Made by a program: the position numbers and the translations under genes
Notes under the pieces: generated by a model
What the model saw: only the letters and a program-made list of their open reading frames with translations
The model's database searches: none
Told to the model about the DNA's origin: nothing
NCBI RefSeq assembly: GCF_009765365.1
Contig: NZ_VTOM01000002.1
Span: 248,001-312,000, forward strand
Source of the DNA: Antarcticirhabdus aurantiaca
Lineage (GTDB): Bacteria; Pseudomonadota; Alphaproteobacteria; Rhizobiales; Rhizobiaceae
DNA length: 64,000 nt
Reading direction: 5' to 3'
Shown here: positions 51,176 through 61,048 of the stretch, piece by piece
Layout: each line of letters opens with the position of its first letter
Position numbering within the stretch: position 1 is the stretch's first letter

Positions 51176-52213
51176 ATGACCCATTTCACGCGCGCCCTTC
51201 TCGCCTCGGCGACGCTCCTCGTCGCCGGCTCGTTCGGCGCCGTCGCTCCGGCCGCCGCCCAGGACGCGCCGCTCGTCTGCCTCATCACCAAGACCGACAC
51301 GAACCCCTTCTTCGTGAAGATGAAGGAAGGCGCGCTCGCCAAGGCCCAGGAGCTCGGCGTCAACCTCCAGACCTATGCCGGCAAGATCGACGGCGACACC
51401 GAGAGCCAGGTCGCGGCCATCGAGAGCTGCATCGCCGGCGGCGCCAAGGGCATCCTGATCACCGCCTCGGACACGAAGGCGATCGTTCCTTCCGTCAAGC
51501 AGGCGCGCGACGCGGGCATCCTCGTCATCGCCCTCGACACCTCGCTGGAGCCGATCGACGCGGCCGACGCGACCTTCGCTACCAACAACTTCACCGCCGG
51601 CGAGCTGATCGGCCAGTGGGCCAAGGCCCAGCTCGGCGACGAGGCCCAGAACGCCAAGATCGCCTTCCTCGACCTCATCCCGTCGCAGCCTTCCGTCGAC
51701 GTTCTGCGCGACCAGGGCTTCATGACCGGCTTCGGCATCGACGTGAAGGACAAGAACGTCATCGGCGACGAGGAGGACCCGCGCATCGTCGGCCACGACA
51801 TCACCAACGGCAACGAGGAAGGCGGGCGCACCGCCATGGAGAACCTTCTCCAGCGCGACCCCTCGATCAACGTCGTCTATACGATCAACGAGCCGGCCGC
51901 CGCCGGCGCCTACGAGGCGCTGAAGGCGGTGGGCGCGGAGGGCAACGTCCTCGTCGTGTCGATCGACGGCGGCTGCCCCGGCATCGAGAACGTCAAGGCC
52001 GGCATCATCGGCGCGACCTCCATGCAGTACCCGCTGAAGATGGCCGCGCTCGGCGTCGAGGCCGTCAAGACGTTCGCCGACACCGGCGAGAAGCCGCAGG
52101 CCACCGCCGGCCTCGACTTCACCGACACGGGCGTCGACCTCGTTACCGACAAGCCGGCCGAGGGCATCAAGTCGATGACCTCGGAAGAAGCGGCCAAGGC
52201 CTGCTGGGGCTGA
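51176..52213 (+). CDS. frcB: Sugar ABC transporter substrate-binding protein (FrcB-like)
   Basis: Periplasmic fructose-type binding protein of 345 residues, periplasmic-binding-protein type 1 fold (Peripla_BP_4). The Sec signal peptide ([29 protein letters not shown]) is cleaved near residue 29. [27 protein letters not shown] is the first strand-helix of the fold, and [29 protein letters not shown]-like sequence and [20 protein letters not shown] are conserved in FrcB. GGGAGGA precedes the ATG. It heads frcBCA, and a stem-loop follows 17 bp after the stop. Confidence 0.9.
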   Translation: MTHFTRALLASATLLVAGSFGAVAPAAAQDAPLVCLITKTDTNPFFVKMKEGALAKAQELGVNLQTYAGKIDGDTESQVAAIESCIAGGAKGILITASDTKAIVPSVKQARDAGILVIALDTSLEPIDAADATFATNNFTAGELIGQWAKAQLGDEAQNAKIAFLDLIPSQPSVDVLRDQGFMTGFGIDVKDKNVIGDEEDPRIVGHDITNGNEEGGRTAMENLLQRDPSINVVYTINEPAAAGAYEALKAVGAEGNVLVVSIDGGCPGIENVKAGIIGATSMQYPLKMAALGVEAVKTFADTGEKPQATAGLDFTDTGVDLVTDKPAEGIKSMTSEEAAKACWG

Positions 52214-52230
52214 TCCCCGGCGAGCGAACC

Positions 52231-52261
52231 ATTCTCCGGCGGCCAACGGCCGCCGGAGAAT
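52231..52261 (+). promoter_or_regulatory. Intercistronic stem-loop between frcB and frcC
   Basis: A perfect 14-bp stem (attctccggcggcc / ggccgccggagaat) with a three-base loop begins 17 bp after the frcB stop, with no T-run after it. Stem-loops at this position often stabilise the upstream message so that the binding protein is made in excess of the membrane components. Confidence 0.75.
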
Positions 52262-52485
52262 CGGGCCAGACGAAGCACGGCCCGCGCGACCCGCTGATCT
52301 ACCCCTTCGAGCGGGACATCGCGCCGATCGCCTCCCTCGCGGGGAGGCCGGACCACTGCCGCCGGTCGAGCCGGCGCATCCGGCCGCGTGCATGAGCACC
52401 GCCGCCTTGTCCGCCGAACGACACGGGCGCAGACTTCGCCCGAGCGGACGCGACCGACCAGAACGACATCCGCCGGGAGGAACCC

Positions 52486-53583
52486 ATGAGCGAGACCACA
52501 GGCAGTCCCGCAGCCGCGCCGCCGCGGCCGCGCGGTCCATCCGACTTCGAGGCCGCCGCGGCGCGGGAAACCCGCGTCGCCGAGTTCGAGAGCCGCACCA
52601 GCGGCCTCGCCCGGCTCCAGCACTTCCTGCACGCCAATCCGACCATGGTGCCGGTGCTGGTTCTCGCCGTGTCCGTCGCGATCTTCGGCGTGCTCCTGGG
52701 GCAGCGCTTCTTCAGCCTCCAGACGCTGAACTTCATCCTCCAGCAGGTGACGATCGTCGGCATCATCGGCGTCGCCCAGACCCTCGTGATCCTCACCGCC
52801 GGCATCGACCTGTCGGTCGGCGCGATCGCGGTCCTGTCCTCCGTCGTCATGGGCCAGTTCGCGGTGCGGCTCGGCCTGCCCGTACCGCTCGCCATCGCCT
52901 GTGGCCTCGCGCTCGGCACCTTCTGCGGCTTCGTCAACGGCTACCTCGTGTCGCGCCTGAAGCTGCCGCCCTTCATCGTGACGCTCGGCACCTGGTCGAT
53001 CTTCCTCGCGGCCAACTTCATCTATTCGGCCAACGAGACGATCCGCGCCACCGAGCTCGCCGAGAGCGCGCCGCTGCTCCAGTTCTTCGGACAGACCTTC
53101 CGCATCTTCGGCGCCACCTTCTCCTACGGCGCCGTGTTCATGGTGCTCCTGGTGCTCCTGGTCTTCTACATCCTCAACAACACGGCCTGGGGCCGGCACG
53201 TCTACGCCATCGGCGACGACCAGGACGCCGCGCGCCTGTCGGGCATCAGCGTCTCGCGCACCCTCATCTCCGTCTACGCCGCCTCGGGGCTGATCTGCGC
53301 GCTGGCGGGCTGGGCGCTCATCGGGCGCATCGGCTCGGTCTCGCCGACCTCCGGCCAGGAGGCCAACATCCAGTCGATCACCGCGGTGGTCATCGGCGGC
53401 ACTTCGCTCTTCGGCGGGCGCGGCTCGGTCTTCGGCACGCTCATCGGCGCGCTCATCGTCGGCGTCTTCGCCATGGGCCTGCGCATCTGGGGCACCGACC
53501 CGCAATGGACGCAGCTCACCGTCGGCGCGCTGATCATCCTCTCGGTGGCGGCGGACCAGTGGATCAGAAAGGTCTCGGCATGA
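52486..53583 (+). CDS. frcC: Sugar ABC transporter permease (FrcC-like)
   Basis: Inner-membrane permease of 365 residues in the RbsC/FrcC family (BPD_transp_2). About 45 residues of disordered N-terminus precede the first helix (NPTMVPVLVLAVSVAIFGVLLGQRFFSL). GIDLSVGAIAVLSSVVMG is the family signature in the third helix region, and GRHVYAIGDDQDAARLSGI plus VIGGTSLFGGRGSVFGTLIGALIVG follow. Its stop overlaps the frcA start (ATGA). GGGAGG precedes the ATG. Confidence 0.93.
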   Translation: MSETTGSPAAAPPRPRGPSDFEAAAARETRVAEFESRTSGLARLQHFLHANPTMVPVLVLAVSVAIFGVLLGQRFFSLQTLNFILQQVTIVGIIGVAQTLVILTAGIDLSVGAIAVLSSVVMGQFAVRLGLPVPLAIACGLALGTFCGFVNGYLVSRLKLPPFIVTLGTWSIFLAANFIYSANETIRATELAESAPLLQFFGQTFRIFGATFSYGAVFMVLLVLLVFYILNNTAWGRHVYAIGDDQDAARLSGISVSRTLISVYAASGLICALAGWALIGRIGSVSPTSGQEANIQSITAVVIGGTSLFGGRGSVFGTLIGALIVGVFAMGLRIWGTDPQWTQLTVGALIILSVAADQWIRKVSA

Positions 53584-54365
53584 CCCAGGAACCCGTCCTC
53601 TTCGCCCGCGGCCTCAACAAGCGCTACGGCAAGGTCGTCGCGATCGACAATTCCGACTTCGACCTCTACCCCGGCGAGATCCTCGCCGTGATCGGCGACA
53701 ACGGCGCCGGCAAGTCGACCCTGATCAAGGCGGTCTCCGGCGCGGTGGTGCCGGATTCGGGCGAGATCCGGCTCGACGGCAAGCCCGTGCAGTTCCCCAA
53801 CCCGCAATCGGCGCGCGACGCCGGCATCGAGACGGTCTACCAGCAGCTCGCGCTGTCGCCCGCCCTCTCGATCGCCGACAACATGTTTCTCGGCCGCGAG
53901 ATCCGCCGCGAGGGCTTCGCCGGCCAGTACCTGCGCATGCTCGACAAGCCGAAGATGCGCTCGGTCGCCCGGGAGAAGCTGAACGAGCTCGGCCTCATGA
54001 CCATCCAGAACATCGACCAGCCGGTCGAGACGCTGTCGGGCGGCCAGCGCCAGGGCGTGGCGGTGGCGCGCGCCGCCGCCTTCGGCTCGAAGGTGCTGAT
54101 CCTGGACGAGCCGACCGCCGCGCTCGGCGTGAAGGAGTCGCGAAAGGTTCTCGACCTGATCCTGGAGGTGCGCTCGCGCGGTCTCCCGATCGTGCTCATC
54201 TCCCACAACATGCCGCACGTCTTCGAGATCGCCGACCGCATCCACGTCCACCGCCTCGGCCGCCGCCTCTGCGTCATCGACCCCAAGGCCGCGACCATGT
54301 CCGACGCCGTCGCGCTGATGACGGGCGCCAAGGCGCCGGAAGCCTCGATGCTCGCGGCGGCCTGA
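53580..54365 (+). CDS. frcA: Sugar ABC transporter ATP-binding protein (FrcA-like)
   Basis: A 261-residue single-domain ABC ATPase, unlike the two-domain RbsA. Walker A is GDNGAGKSTLIK, the Q-loop region is ETVYQQLALSPALSIADNMFLGREI, the ABC signature LSGGQRQGVAVARAAAFG, Walker B VLILDEPTAAL and the H-loop ISHNMPHVFEIADRIHVHRLGRRL. The end of the protein closely follows FrcA of Sinorhizobium. It starts inside the frcC stop (ATGA). No frcK kinase gene follows; the operon ends at a terminator and a toxin-antitoxin pair. Confidence 0.93.
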   Translation: MTQEPVLFARGLNKRYGKVVAIDNSDFDLYPGEILAVIGDNGAGKSTLIKAVSGAVVPDSGEIRLDGKPVQFPNPQSARDAGIETVYQQLALSPALSIADNMFLGREIRREGFAGQYLRMLDKPKMRSVAREKLNELGLMTIQNIDQPVETLSGGQRQGVAVARAAAFGSKVLILDEPTAALGVKESRKVLDLILEVRSRGLPIVLISHNMPHVFEIADRIHVHRLGRRLCVIDPKAATMSDAVALMTGAKAPEASMLAAA

Positions 54366-54392
54366 GAGGCGCGGCAGCGCGACGACGTCCGA

Positions 54393-54420
54393 CGGCCCCG
54401 GCGGCGACGCCGGGGCCGTT
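54393..54420 (+). terminator. Terminator-like hairpin after frcA
   Basis: A perfect 11-bp stem (cggccccggcg / cgccggggccg) with the loop GCGA, a GNRA tetraloop, lies 28 bp after the frcA stop. The tail has only two T, so termination may be rho-assisted. Confidence 0.6.
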
Positions 54421-54437
54421 CGCGTTCGGGCTCTTGC

Positions 54438-54465
54438 TTGATCGCCCGACCGGCTGCGCTGTATC
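54438..54465 (+). promoter_or_regulatory. Possible promoter of the toxin-antitoxin operon
   Basis: TTGATC and TGTATC separated by 16 bases resemble -35 and -10 elements and lie about 29 bp before the antitoxin ATG. The match is moderate only. Confidence 0.3.
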
Positions 54466-54493
54466 GTTTCCTTGGCTCCATCATCGAAGGATC

Positions 54494-54775
54494 ATGCCGA
54501 CCATGGCGGCATCGGTGACGATCGACGACGCCCTGGAAGCCAGGGTTCGGCAGTTGGCGAAACGGCATCGCCGCTCGGAAGAAGGCCTGATGCGCGAGGC
54601 GATCGAGGATTTCGTTCGCCGCGGCGAAGCGCGCGACGATTTCTTGCGCGAAGCGCGAGAGGCGGAAGCGGAGTTCCGGGCGACCGGTCACCACCTCACC
54701 GGCGAGGACGTCGACCGCTGGCTCTCCGGCTGGGGTACCGAGGAGGAAACGGATCCGCCGGCTTGCCACGGCTGA
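54494..54775 (+). CDS. Ribbon-helix-helix antitoxin (ParD/RelB-like)
   Basis: A 93-residue protein with an N-terminal CopG/ParD ribbon-helix-helix: ASVTIDDALEARVRQLAKRHRRSEEGLMREAIEDFVRR. The C-terminal half is charged and helical (EAREAEAEFRATGHHLTGEDVDRWLSGW), as for the toxin-binding part of type II antitoxins. It would bind and neutralise the toxin of the next gene and repress its own promoter. MPTMAAS was taken as the start (AAGG just upstream); an internal ATG at 54503 is possible. The toxin frame begins before its stop. Confidence 0.85.
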   Translation: MPTMAASVTIDDALEARVRQLAKRHRRSEEGLMREAIEDFVRRGEARDDFLREAREAEAEFRATGHHLTGEDVDRWLSGWGTEEETDPPACHG

Positions 54776-55059
54776 TCGTCACGTCGCGCGCGGCGGCCGG
54801 CCTCGACCGCTGCCGACGCTTCCTGAACGCGCGGGACGCCCAGGCGAGCCGGCGGGCTTCCGACGTGATCCGACGTCAGTTCCGACTCCTGTCCGACGCG
54901 CCCGAGATCGGCCGCCCGGTGCCGGACGATCTCCCCGGCCTTCGCGAACTTCCGATCCACTTCGGCGCATCGGGCTACGTCGCCCTCTACACCTACGATC
55001 GGCTACTCGACGCCGTGATTATCCTCGCCTTCCGCCACATGAAGGAAGCCGGATACTGA
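54763..55059 (+). CDS. RelE/ParE-superfamily toxin
   Basis: A 98-residue protein of the RelE/ParE fold: LIVTSRAAAGLDRCRRFLN, RRQFRLLSDAPEIGRPVPDDLPGLRELPIHFGASGYVALYTYDRLLDAVIILAFRHMKEAGY. The last segment (strand, YDR, then IILAFRHMKEAGY) is the family's C-terminal hairpin and helix. Acting as an mRNA interferase or a gyrase poison cannot be told apart from sequence. It overlaps the antitoxin by 13 bp. No ATG or GTG fits; TTG is the likely start, with AGGAGG 16 bases upstream, so translation is probably coupled. Confidence 0.85.
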   Translation: MPRLIVTSRAAAGLDRCRRFLNARDAQASRRASDVIRRQFRLLSDAPEIGRPVPDDLPGLRELPIHFGASGYVALYTYDRLLDAVIILAFRHMKEAGY

Positions 55060-55063
55060 GCGC

Positions 55064-56090
<1,027 letters not shown>

Positions 56091-56098
<8 letters not shown>

Positions 56099-57149
56099 GG
56101 AGAACGGCCTCCGGGGTCGGAGCGGCGGCGGCGCTGCCGGCGCGCGCCGCCGCGAAGGGGTGCCAGCACGCGACGCGGCGGCCGGCATCGATGGCATGCC
56201 CCTCCCGCGCGACGGGCTCAAGCGGCGGGCGCTCGGCGACGCAGCGCTCGTCGGCGAAGCGGCAGCGCGGGTGGAAGGGACAGCCCGAAGGCGGATGGAT
56301 GAGGTTGGGCGGCCGGCCGGGGATGGCCTCGACGCTTCCCCCGTCGCGGTCGATGCGCGGGATCGAGGCGAGGAGGGCGGCGGCGTAGGGGTGCGCCGGC
56401 GCGTCGAAGAGCGCGTCGACGCCGGCCTCCTCGACGATCCGCCCCGCATACATCACCGCCACGCGGTCCGCGACGCCGGCCACCACGCCGAGATCGTGGG
56501 TTATCAGGACGAGCGCGGTCCGCATCTCCTGCCCGAGCTCGCGAAACAGCTCCAGGATCTGCGCCTGGATGGTGACGTCGAGCGCCGTGGTCGGCTCGTC
56601 GGCGACGATGAGCTTGGGCCGGCACAAAAGCGCCATCGCGATCACGACGCGCTGGCGCATGCCGCCCGAGAGCTCGTGCGGATACTGGTTCATCCGCCGC
56701 TCGGCCTCGGGAATGCCGACGCGCTTCAGCATGGCTAGGCTCTTCGCCTCCGCCTCGCGCCGCGACAGGCCCTGGTGCACTTCAAGCGTTTCGGAGAGCT
56801 GGCGCTTGATCTTCAGCGCCGGGTTCAGCGCCGTCATCGGGTCCTGGAACACCATGGCCATGTCCCGCCCGCGCACCGCGTCGAGGGCCTTGGGCGAAAG
56901 CGCCAGGAGGTCGGCCCCGGCGAGCCGCGCCTGGCCTTCGGTGCGCCCGTTGCGGGCGAGCAGCCCGAACATGCCGTTGAAGCACTGCGACTTGCCCGAG
57001 CCCGACTCCCCGACGATCGCCAGCGTTTCGCCCTCGGCAAGGGTGAGGTCGAGCCCGCTCACCGCCTGCACCTCGCCGTCCGGCGTGGCGAAGCGGATGG
57101 AGTAGCCCGTGAGTTCGAGGAGGGGGGCGGAGGAGGAAGCGGACGTCAT
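56091..57149 (-). CDS. oppD: Oligopeptide ABC transporter ATP-binding protein OppD
   Basis: A 352-residue ABC ATPase. Walker A GESGSGKSQCFNG, Q-loop MVFQDPMTALNPALKIKRQLSE, signature LSGGMRQRVVIAMALL, Walker B KLIVADEPTTALDVTIQ and H-loop LITHDLGVVAGVADRVAVMYAGRIVE, with the oligopeptide C-terminal GRPPNLIHPPSGCPFHPRCRFADERC. ATG start chosen; a GTG three codons upstream (57158) would overlap the oppC stop as GTGA and may be the real start. It overlaps oppF by 8 bp. Confidence 0.93.
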
Positions 57150-57154
57150 GGATG

Positions 57155-58075
57155 TCACCGATCCTTCGGGTCGAAGGCGTCGCGCAGGCCGTCGCCGATG
57201 AAGGCAAGCGACAGGAGGAGCGCGACGAGCGTGGCGCCGGGGAAGAGAAGGAGCCAGGGCATGACCTCGAGAACGTCGGCGCCTTCGGAGATGAGGGTGC
57301 CGAGCGAGGTCAGCGGCTCCTGCACGCCGAAGCCGAGATAGGACAGGAAGCTCTCCGTCACGATGATCTCGGGGATGGTCAGCGAGGCGAAGATCACCAC
57401 CGGGCCGACGAGGTTCGGCACGATGTGGCGCAGGATGATCGGAAAGGTCGAGACGCCGCTCGCCCGCGCCGCCTCGACGAATTCGCGCTCCTTCAGGGAC
57501 AGCGTCTGGCCGCGCACGATACGCGCCATGGTCAGCCATTCCAGGAGCCCGATCGCGGCGAAGAGGAGGTAGACGTTGCGTCCGAAGATCACCATCAGGA
57601 GGATGACGAAGAGGATGTAGGGAAGCGCGTACATCACGTCGACGAAGCGCATCATCGCCGCATCGACGCGCCCCCCGACGAAGCCCGACACAGCGCCGTA
57701 AAGGACGCCGACCACCACCGAGACGGTTGTCGCGATGAGGGCGACGAGCAGCGAGACCTGCGTGCCGTAGAGCGTTCGCGCCAGGAGGTCGCGCCCGTTC
57801 TGGTCGGTGCCGAAATAGTGCCCGCTCTCGACCGAGGGCGGGGCGGAGAAGGCTGCCCAGTCCGGCGTCTCGTAGTCGTAGGGAAGGAACGGTGGCAGGA
57901 TCAGCGCCGTGCCCACGATCAGAACGAAGACGACGAGCGAGACCACCGCCGCCTTGTTGGAGAACAGGCGGCGCATCGCGTCGCGCGTCAGCGAGCGCGG
58001 CTTGCCCTGGACGGCATCCGCCTCGTGTTTCGCGAAGGGCTCCAGCGCCTCGCGCTTGTCGACGTAGAGGGTCAT
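57155..58075 (-). CDS. oppC: Oligopeptide ABC transporter permease OppC
   Basis: Inner-membrane permease of 306 residues in the BPD_transp_1 family. An N-terminal OppC_N helix (NKAAVVSLVVFVLIVGTALIL) is followed by YFGTDQNGRDLLARTLYGTQVSLLVALIATTVSVVVG, GRVDAAMMRFVDVMYALPYILFVILL and the EAA loop EFVEAARASGVSTFPIILRHIVPNLVGPVVI. ATG overlaps the oppB stop (ATGA). Confidence 0.94.
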   Translation of the reverse strand: MTLYVDKREALEPFAKHEADAVQGKPRSLTRDAMRRLFSNKAAVVSLVVFVLIVGTALILPPFLPYDYETPDWAAFSAPPSVESGHYFGTDQNGRDLLARTLYGTQVSLLVALIATTVSVVVGVLYGAVSGFVGGRVDAAMMRFVDVMYALPYILFVILLMVIFGRNVYLLFAAIGLLEWLTMARIVRGQTLSLKEREFVEAARASGVSTFPIILRHIVPNLVGPVVIFASLTIPEIIVTESFLSYLGFGVQEPLTSLGTLISEGADVLEVMPWLLLFPGATLVALLLSLAFIGDGLRDAFDPKDR

Positions 58076-58995
58076 CGCGCGCGCACCCTCGGATCGAGAA
58101 GGGCGTAGGCGAGGTCGACGAGGAGGTTCAGGAGGACGATGAGGAGCATGTAGAAGACGACCGTGCCCAGCACCATGCCGTAGTCGCGGTTGAGCGCGGC
58201 CTGGATGAAGTAGCGACCGATGCCGGGAATGCCGAAGATCTCCTCCACCACGATGGAGCCGGTGAGGAGGTAGCCGGCGGCGGGGCCGAGATAGGACACG
58301 ACGGGGGTGAGCGCGGGCTTGAGCGCATGGCGCAGGACCGTGCGGCGCGCGCCGATGCCCTTGGCCCGCGCGGTCTTGATGAAGTTCGAGTTCAGGACCT
58401 CGATCATCGATCCCCGCATCAGGCGCGAGATGCGCGCGGCGTGCGGGAAGGCGAGCACGAAGACCGGCAGCACCAGGAAGGGCCAGGATCCGTCGCCCCA
58501 GCCGCCCACCGGCAGCCAGGCGAGCTGCACGCCGAAGACCAGCTGCAGGATCGGCGCGACGAGGAAGTTCGGCACCACGAGGCCGATCATCAGGGCGGCG
58601 GCGATGACGTAGTCGAGCCCTTTGTTCTGGTAGAGCGCGCCGTAGATGCCCGCCGCGACGCCGATCACGACGGCGAGCAGGAAGGCGAGTCCGCCGACGG
58701 TCAGCGTATAGGGCAGGCCGATCGCGATCTGCTCGCCGACCGTATAGTCCTTCGTCACGAAGGAGGGCCCGAGGTCGCCCTGCAGCAGCCGCCAGAGGTA
58801 GTTGAGGTACTGCTGGTAGAGCGGCAGGTCGAGCTCGTAATGCGCCCGAAGGTTCGCGAGGATGTCGGGCGGCAGTGCCCGCTCCTGGTCGAAGGGGCCG
58901 CCCGGCGCGAGGCGCAGGATGAAGAAGCAGGCGGTGACGGCGATCAGAACGACGGGGATCGCGGTCAAAAGCCTGCGGAAGGCGAAACCGAGCAA
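58072..58995 (-). CDS. oppB: Oligopeptide ABC transporter permease OppB
   Basis: Inner-membrane permease of 307 residues, BPD_transp_1 family. It starts with FRRLLTAIPVVLIAVTACFFILRLAPGGPFDQERALPPDI, the OppB_N pattern, and has LPYTLTVGGLAFLLAVVIGVAAG and the EAA loop NFIKTARAKGIGARRTVLRHALKPALTPVVSYLGP. The start is TTG with GGAGG five bases upstream. It is separated from oppA by 425 bp of repeat-bearing DNA. Confidence 0.93.
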   Translation of the reverse strand: MLGFAFRRLLTAIPVVLIAVTACFFILRLAPGGPFDQERALPPDILANLRAHYELDLPLYQQYLNYLWRLLQGDLGPSFVTKDYTVGEQIAIGLPYTLTVGGLAFLLAVVIGVAAGIYGALYQNKGLDYVIAAALMIGLVVPNFLVAPILQLVFGVQLAWLPVGGWGDGSWPFLVLPVFVLAFPHAARISRLMRGSMIEVLNSNFIKTARAKGIGARRTVLRHALKPALTPVVSYLGPAAGYLLTGSIVVEEIFGIPGIGRYFIQAALNRDYGMVLGTVVFYMLLIVLLNLLVDLAYALLDPRVRAR

Positions 58996-59112
58996 GGCGG
59001 CCTCCGCGATGTTGGGCCGGGTCCGTGCCCGGCTATGGAATGGTTTTAGGAAGGCAAGCGGGAGAAGCGAGGGGGCCGGATACGTCGCGACGGGTTTGAA
59101 CGCGGCGCCCGC

Positions 59113-59135
59113 CCCTTTCCCGTTTCGGGGAAGGG
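59113..59135. repeat. Hairpin ccctttccc-gtttc-ggggaaggg
   Basis: A 9-bp stem (one G-T pair) with a five-base loop. It resembles, in part, the palindromic elements to its right and may be a degenerate member or a terminator remnant. Confidence 0.5.
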
Positions 59136-59257
59136 TGGCTGCGATGCGGAGGCTGTGCTGCCGGGTGGAGGGTCTCGTAGGGCGCTTCGGGGTCCGCGGA
59201 TGACGGGTGCCGGCGGTCCAACCGCGAACTGCCGCAAACGCCGGAGCCCTGTGGACA

Positions 59258-59303
59258 CCCTCATCCGCCCCTTCGGGGCACCTTCTCCCGGAACGGGAGA
59301 AGG
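59258..59303. repeat. Composite palindromic repeat, copy 1
   Basis: Starts CCCTCATCC and holds two hairpins in tandem: GCCCC-ttc-GGGGC and a 10-bp stem CCTTCTCCCG-gaa-CGGGAGAAGG. This is the widespread alphaproteobacterial short palindromic repeat type. Confidence 0.75.
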
Positions 59304-59333
59304 GGGCGCGGTGGACGCGTCGCGGCCTTCAAG

Positions 59334-59377
59334 CCCTCATCCGCCTGCCGGCACCTTCTCCCCGCGGGGGAGAAGGG
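59334..59377. repeat. Composite palindromic repeat, copy 2
   Basis: Shares the CCCTCATCCGCC start and the second hairpin (CCTTCTCCCC-gcg-GGGGAGAAGG) with copy 1, but its first hairpin is changed to TGCCGGCA. Same orientation as copy 1, 76 bp away. Confidence 0.75.
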
Positions 59378-59420
59378 GGGAAGCGGCGATCCCGCGCCTC
59401 CCCCATCCGACGGCGCCGCC

Positions 59421-61025
59421 TCACTCCGCCTTGGTCAGCCAGCGCGTGCGGTGGATGTCCTTCACGTTGTCCTCGAAGCCGGTGATCTTCGGGGACACGA
59501 CGTTTCGCGTGGCGTAGTAGTAGATCGGGATCGCCGCCGAGTCGTCGAGCGCGATCTGCTCCGCTGATTTGAGGATCTTCGCCCGTTCCACCAAGTCCTG
59601 CGTCGTCTGGGACTGGGCCAGGAGCTTGTCGAACTCGGCGTTGGTCCAGCGGCCGTAGTTCATCTCGATGCCGCCCTTGAGGAGGTCGAGGAAGTTGATC
59701 GGGTCGTCGTAGTCGGCGAGCCAGCCGGCACGGGCGACGGCGAAGTCGCCCTCGCGAAGGTCGGCGTAGTGGACCTTCACCTCGGCATTGACGAGCTCGA
59801 CGTTGACGCCGAGCGGCTTCCACATCGCGGCGATCGCGACCGCGACGCGCCGGTGGTTGTCCTCGGTGTTGTAGCGCAAGACGAGGTTCAGCGGCTTGTC
59901 CGGCCCGTAACCTTCCGCGGCGAGCAGCGCCTTCGCCTCTTCCAGCTTCTGCGGATAGGGTTCGTCTTTCCAGGCGACCGTGGCGGGGCCGCCCTCGTAG
60001 TTGGCGATGCCCGGCGGCACCCAGCTATAGGCCGGCAGCTCGCCGGTGCCGAGCACCTGCGGGCCGATCACCTCGCGGTTCACGGCCATGGACAGGGCCT
60101 TGCGCACATTGGCGTTGTCGAGCGGCGGCTTGGTGGAATTAAGGACGTAGTAGTAGAGGCCGGCGAAGGGCGTGACATGCGCCTGGCCGGGGAGGTTCTC
60201 CTCGATCCACTTCAGCTGGTCGGTCGGGAAGCTCGTCAGGATGTCGAACTCGCCGGCGCGGTAGCGCCGGAGCGCCGCGGCCTGGTCCTCCAGCGTGAAG
60301 AAGCGCGTGCCATCGATCTTGAGGTTCGCCGTGTCGTACCATTCCGGGTTCTTCTCGGTCTGGACGTGGCTGCCCGGCACCCATTCCGTCGGGCGATAGG
60401 GCCCGTTGGTGACGATGTTCTCCACGCGCACCCAGGCGTCGCCCTTGGCCTCCACCACGTGGCGCGGCACGGGATAGGCGGTGTAGTGGGTCAGCGCGCC
60501 GATAAAGAAGGGCGTCGGGTTCTCGAGCGTGATCTCGAGCGTCCTGTCGTCGACGGCCTTCACGCCGAGCTGGTTCGGATCGGTGATCTTGCCGGTGTTG
60601 ATCGCTTCGGCGTTCTTGATCGGGTACTGGAGATAGGCGTACTGCGCCGCCGTCTTCGGGTCCATCAGCCGTTTGAAGGCGAATTCGAAGTCGCCCGCCG
60701 TTACCGGCTGGCCGTCCGACCACTTCACGCCCTCGCGCAGCTTGAAGGTGTAGACGAGGCCGTCCGGCGAGACCGTCCAGCTCTCGGCCATGCCGGGGAT
60801 CGGCTGGGCCTGCGCGTCCTCCGCCACCAGCCCCTCGAACATGTCGCCGACGACGCGGTTCTCCCAGTCGCCCGAGAGCTTGTGCGGGTCGAGCGAGGTG
60901 ACGTCGCCGCCGTTGTGGAGGTTCAGCTGGGCGGCGGACACGGCGCCCGTCAGCGCCAGGACGGTGGAAACGGCAAGCGCGCCGAGAAGGCGGCGGGGCG
61001 TGAAGGAGCGGACGTGAGCTGTCAT
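59421..61025 (-). CDS. oppA: Oligopeptide ABC transporter periplasmic binding protein OppA
   Basis: A 534-residue family 5 solute-binding protein. Signal peptide FTPRRLLGALAVSTVLALTGAVSA (cleaved near residue 32). NGGDVTSLDPHKLSGDWENRVVGDMFEGLVAED is the start of the mature family fold, and LREGVKWSDGQPVTAGDFEFAFKRLMDP is the SBP_bac_5 signature. TLEITLENPTPFFIGAL and LPAYSWVPPGI follow. It imports peptides with OppBCDF. The second ATG (MTAHVRS) was used, with GAGG nine bases upstream; MITNRF at 61055 would put a palindrome within the coding start. Confidence 0.93.
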   Translation of the reverse strand: MTAHVRSFTPRRLLGALAVSTVLALTGAVSAAQLNLHNGGDVTSLDPHKLSGDWENRVVGDMFEGLVAEDAQAQPIPGMAESWTVSPDGLVYTFKLREGVKWSDGQPVTAGDFEFAFKRLMDPKTAAQYAYLQYPIKNAEAINTGKITDPNQLGVKAVDDRTLEITLENPTPFFIGALTHYTAYPVPRHVVEAKGDAWVRVENIVTNGPYRPTEWVPGSHVQTEKNPEWYDTANLKIDGTRFFTLEDQAAALRRYRAGEFDILTSFPTDQLKWIEENLPGQAHVTPFAGLYYYVLNSTKPPLDNANVRKALSMAVNREVIGPQVLGTGELPAYSWVPPGIANYEGGPATVAWKDEPYPQKLEEAKALLAAEGYGPDKPLNLVLRYNTEDNHRRVAVAIAAMWKPLGVNVELVNAEVKVHYADLREGDFAVARAGWLADYDDPINFLDLLKGGIEMNYGRWTNAEFDKLLAQSQTTQDLVERAKILKSAEQIALDDSAAIPIYYYATRNVVSPKITGFEDNVKDIHRTRWLTKAE

Positions 61026-61048
61026 GAACGACCTCGCGAAACGGTTCG

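Larger units (their letters stand above)
58996..59420. other. Intergenic spacer with palindromic repeats between oppA and oppB
   Basis: A 425-bp non-coding stretch inside the opp operon. It holds a 9-bp hairpin (59113-59135) and two copies of a composite palindromic repeat (59258-59303, 59334-59377). Open frames that cross it are shadows. The insertion of such repeats between the binding-protein gene and the membrane components may limit downstream expression. Confidence 0.75.

Noticed and set aside
59155-59517. Open frames crossing the oppA-oppB spacer
   Set aside because: They run through palindromic repeats and the oppA 3' end and have no start, motif or codon pattern to support them.
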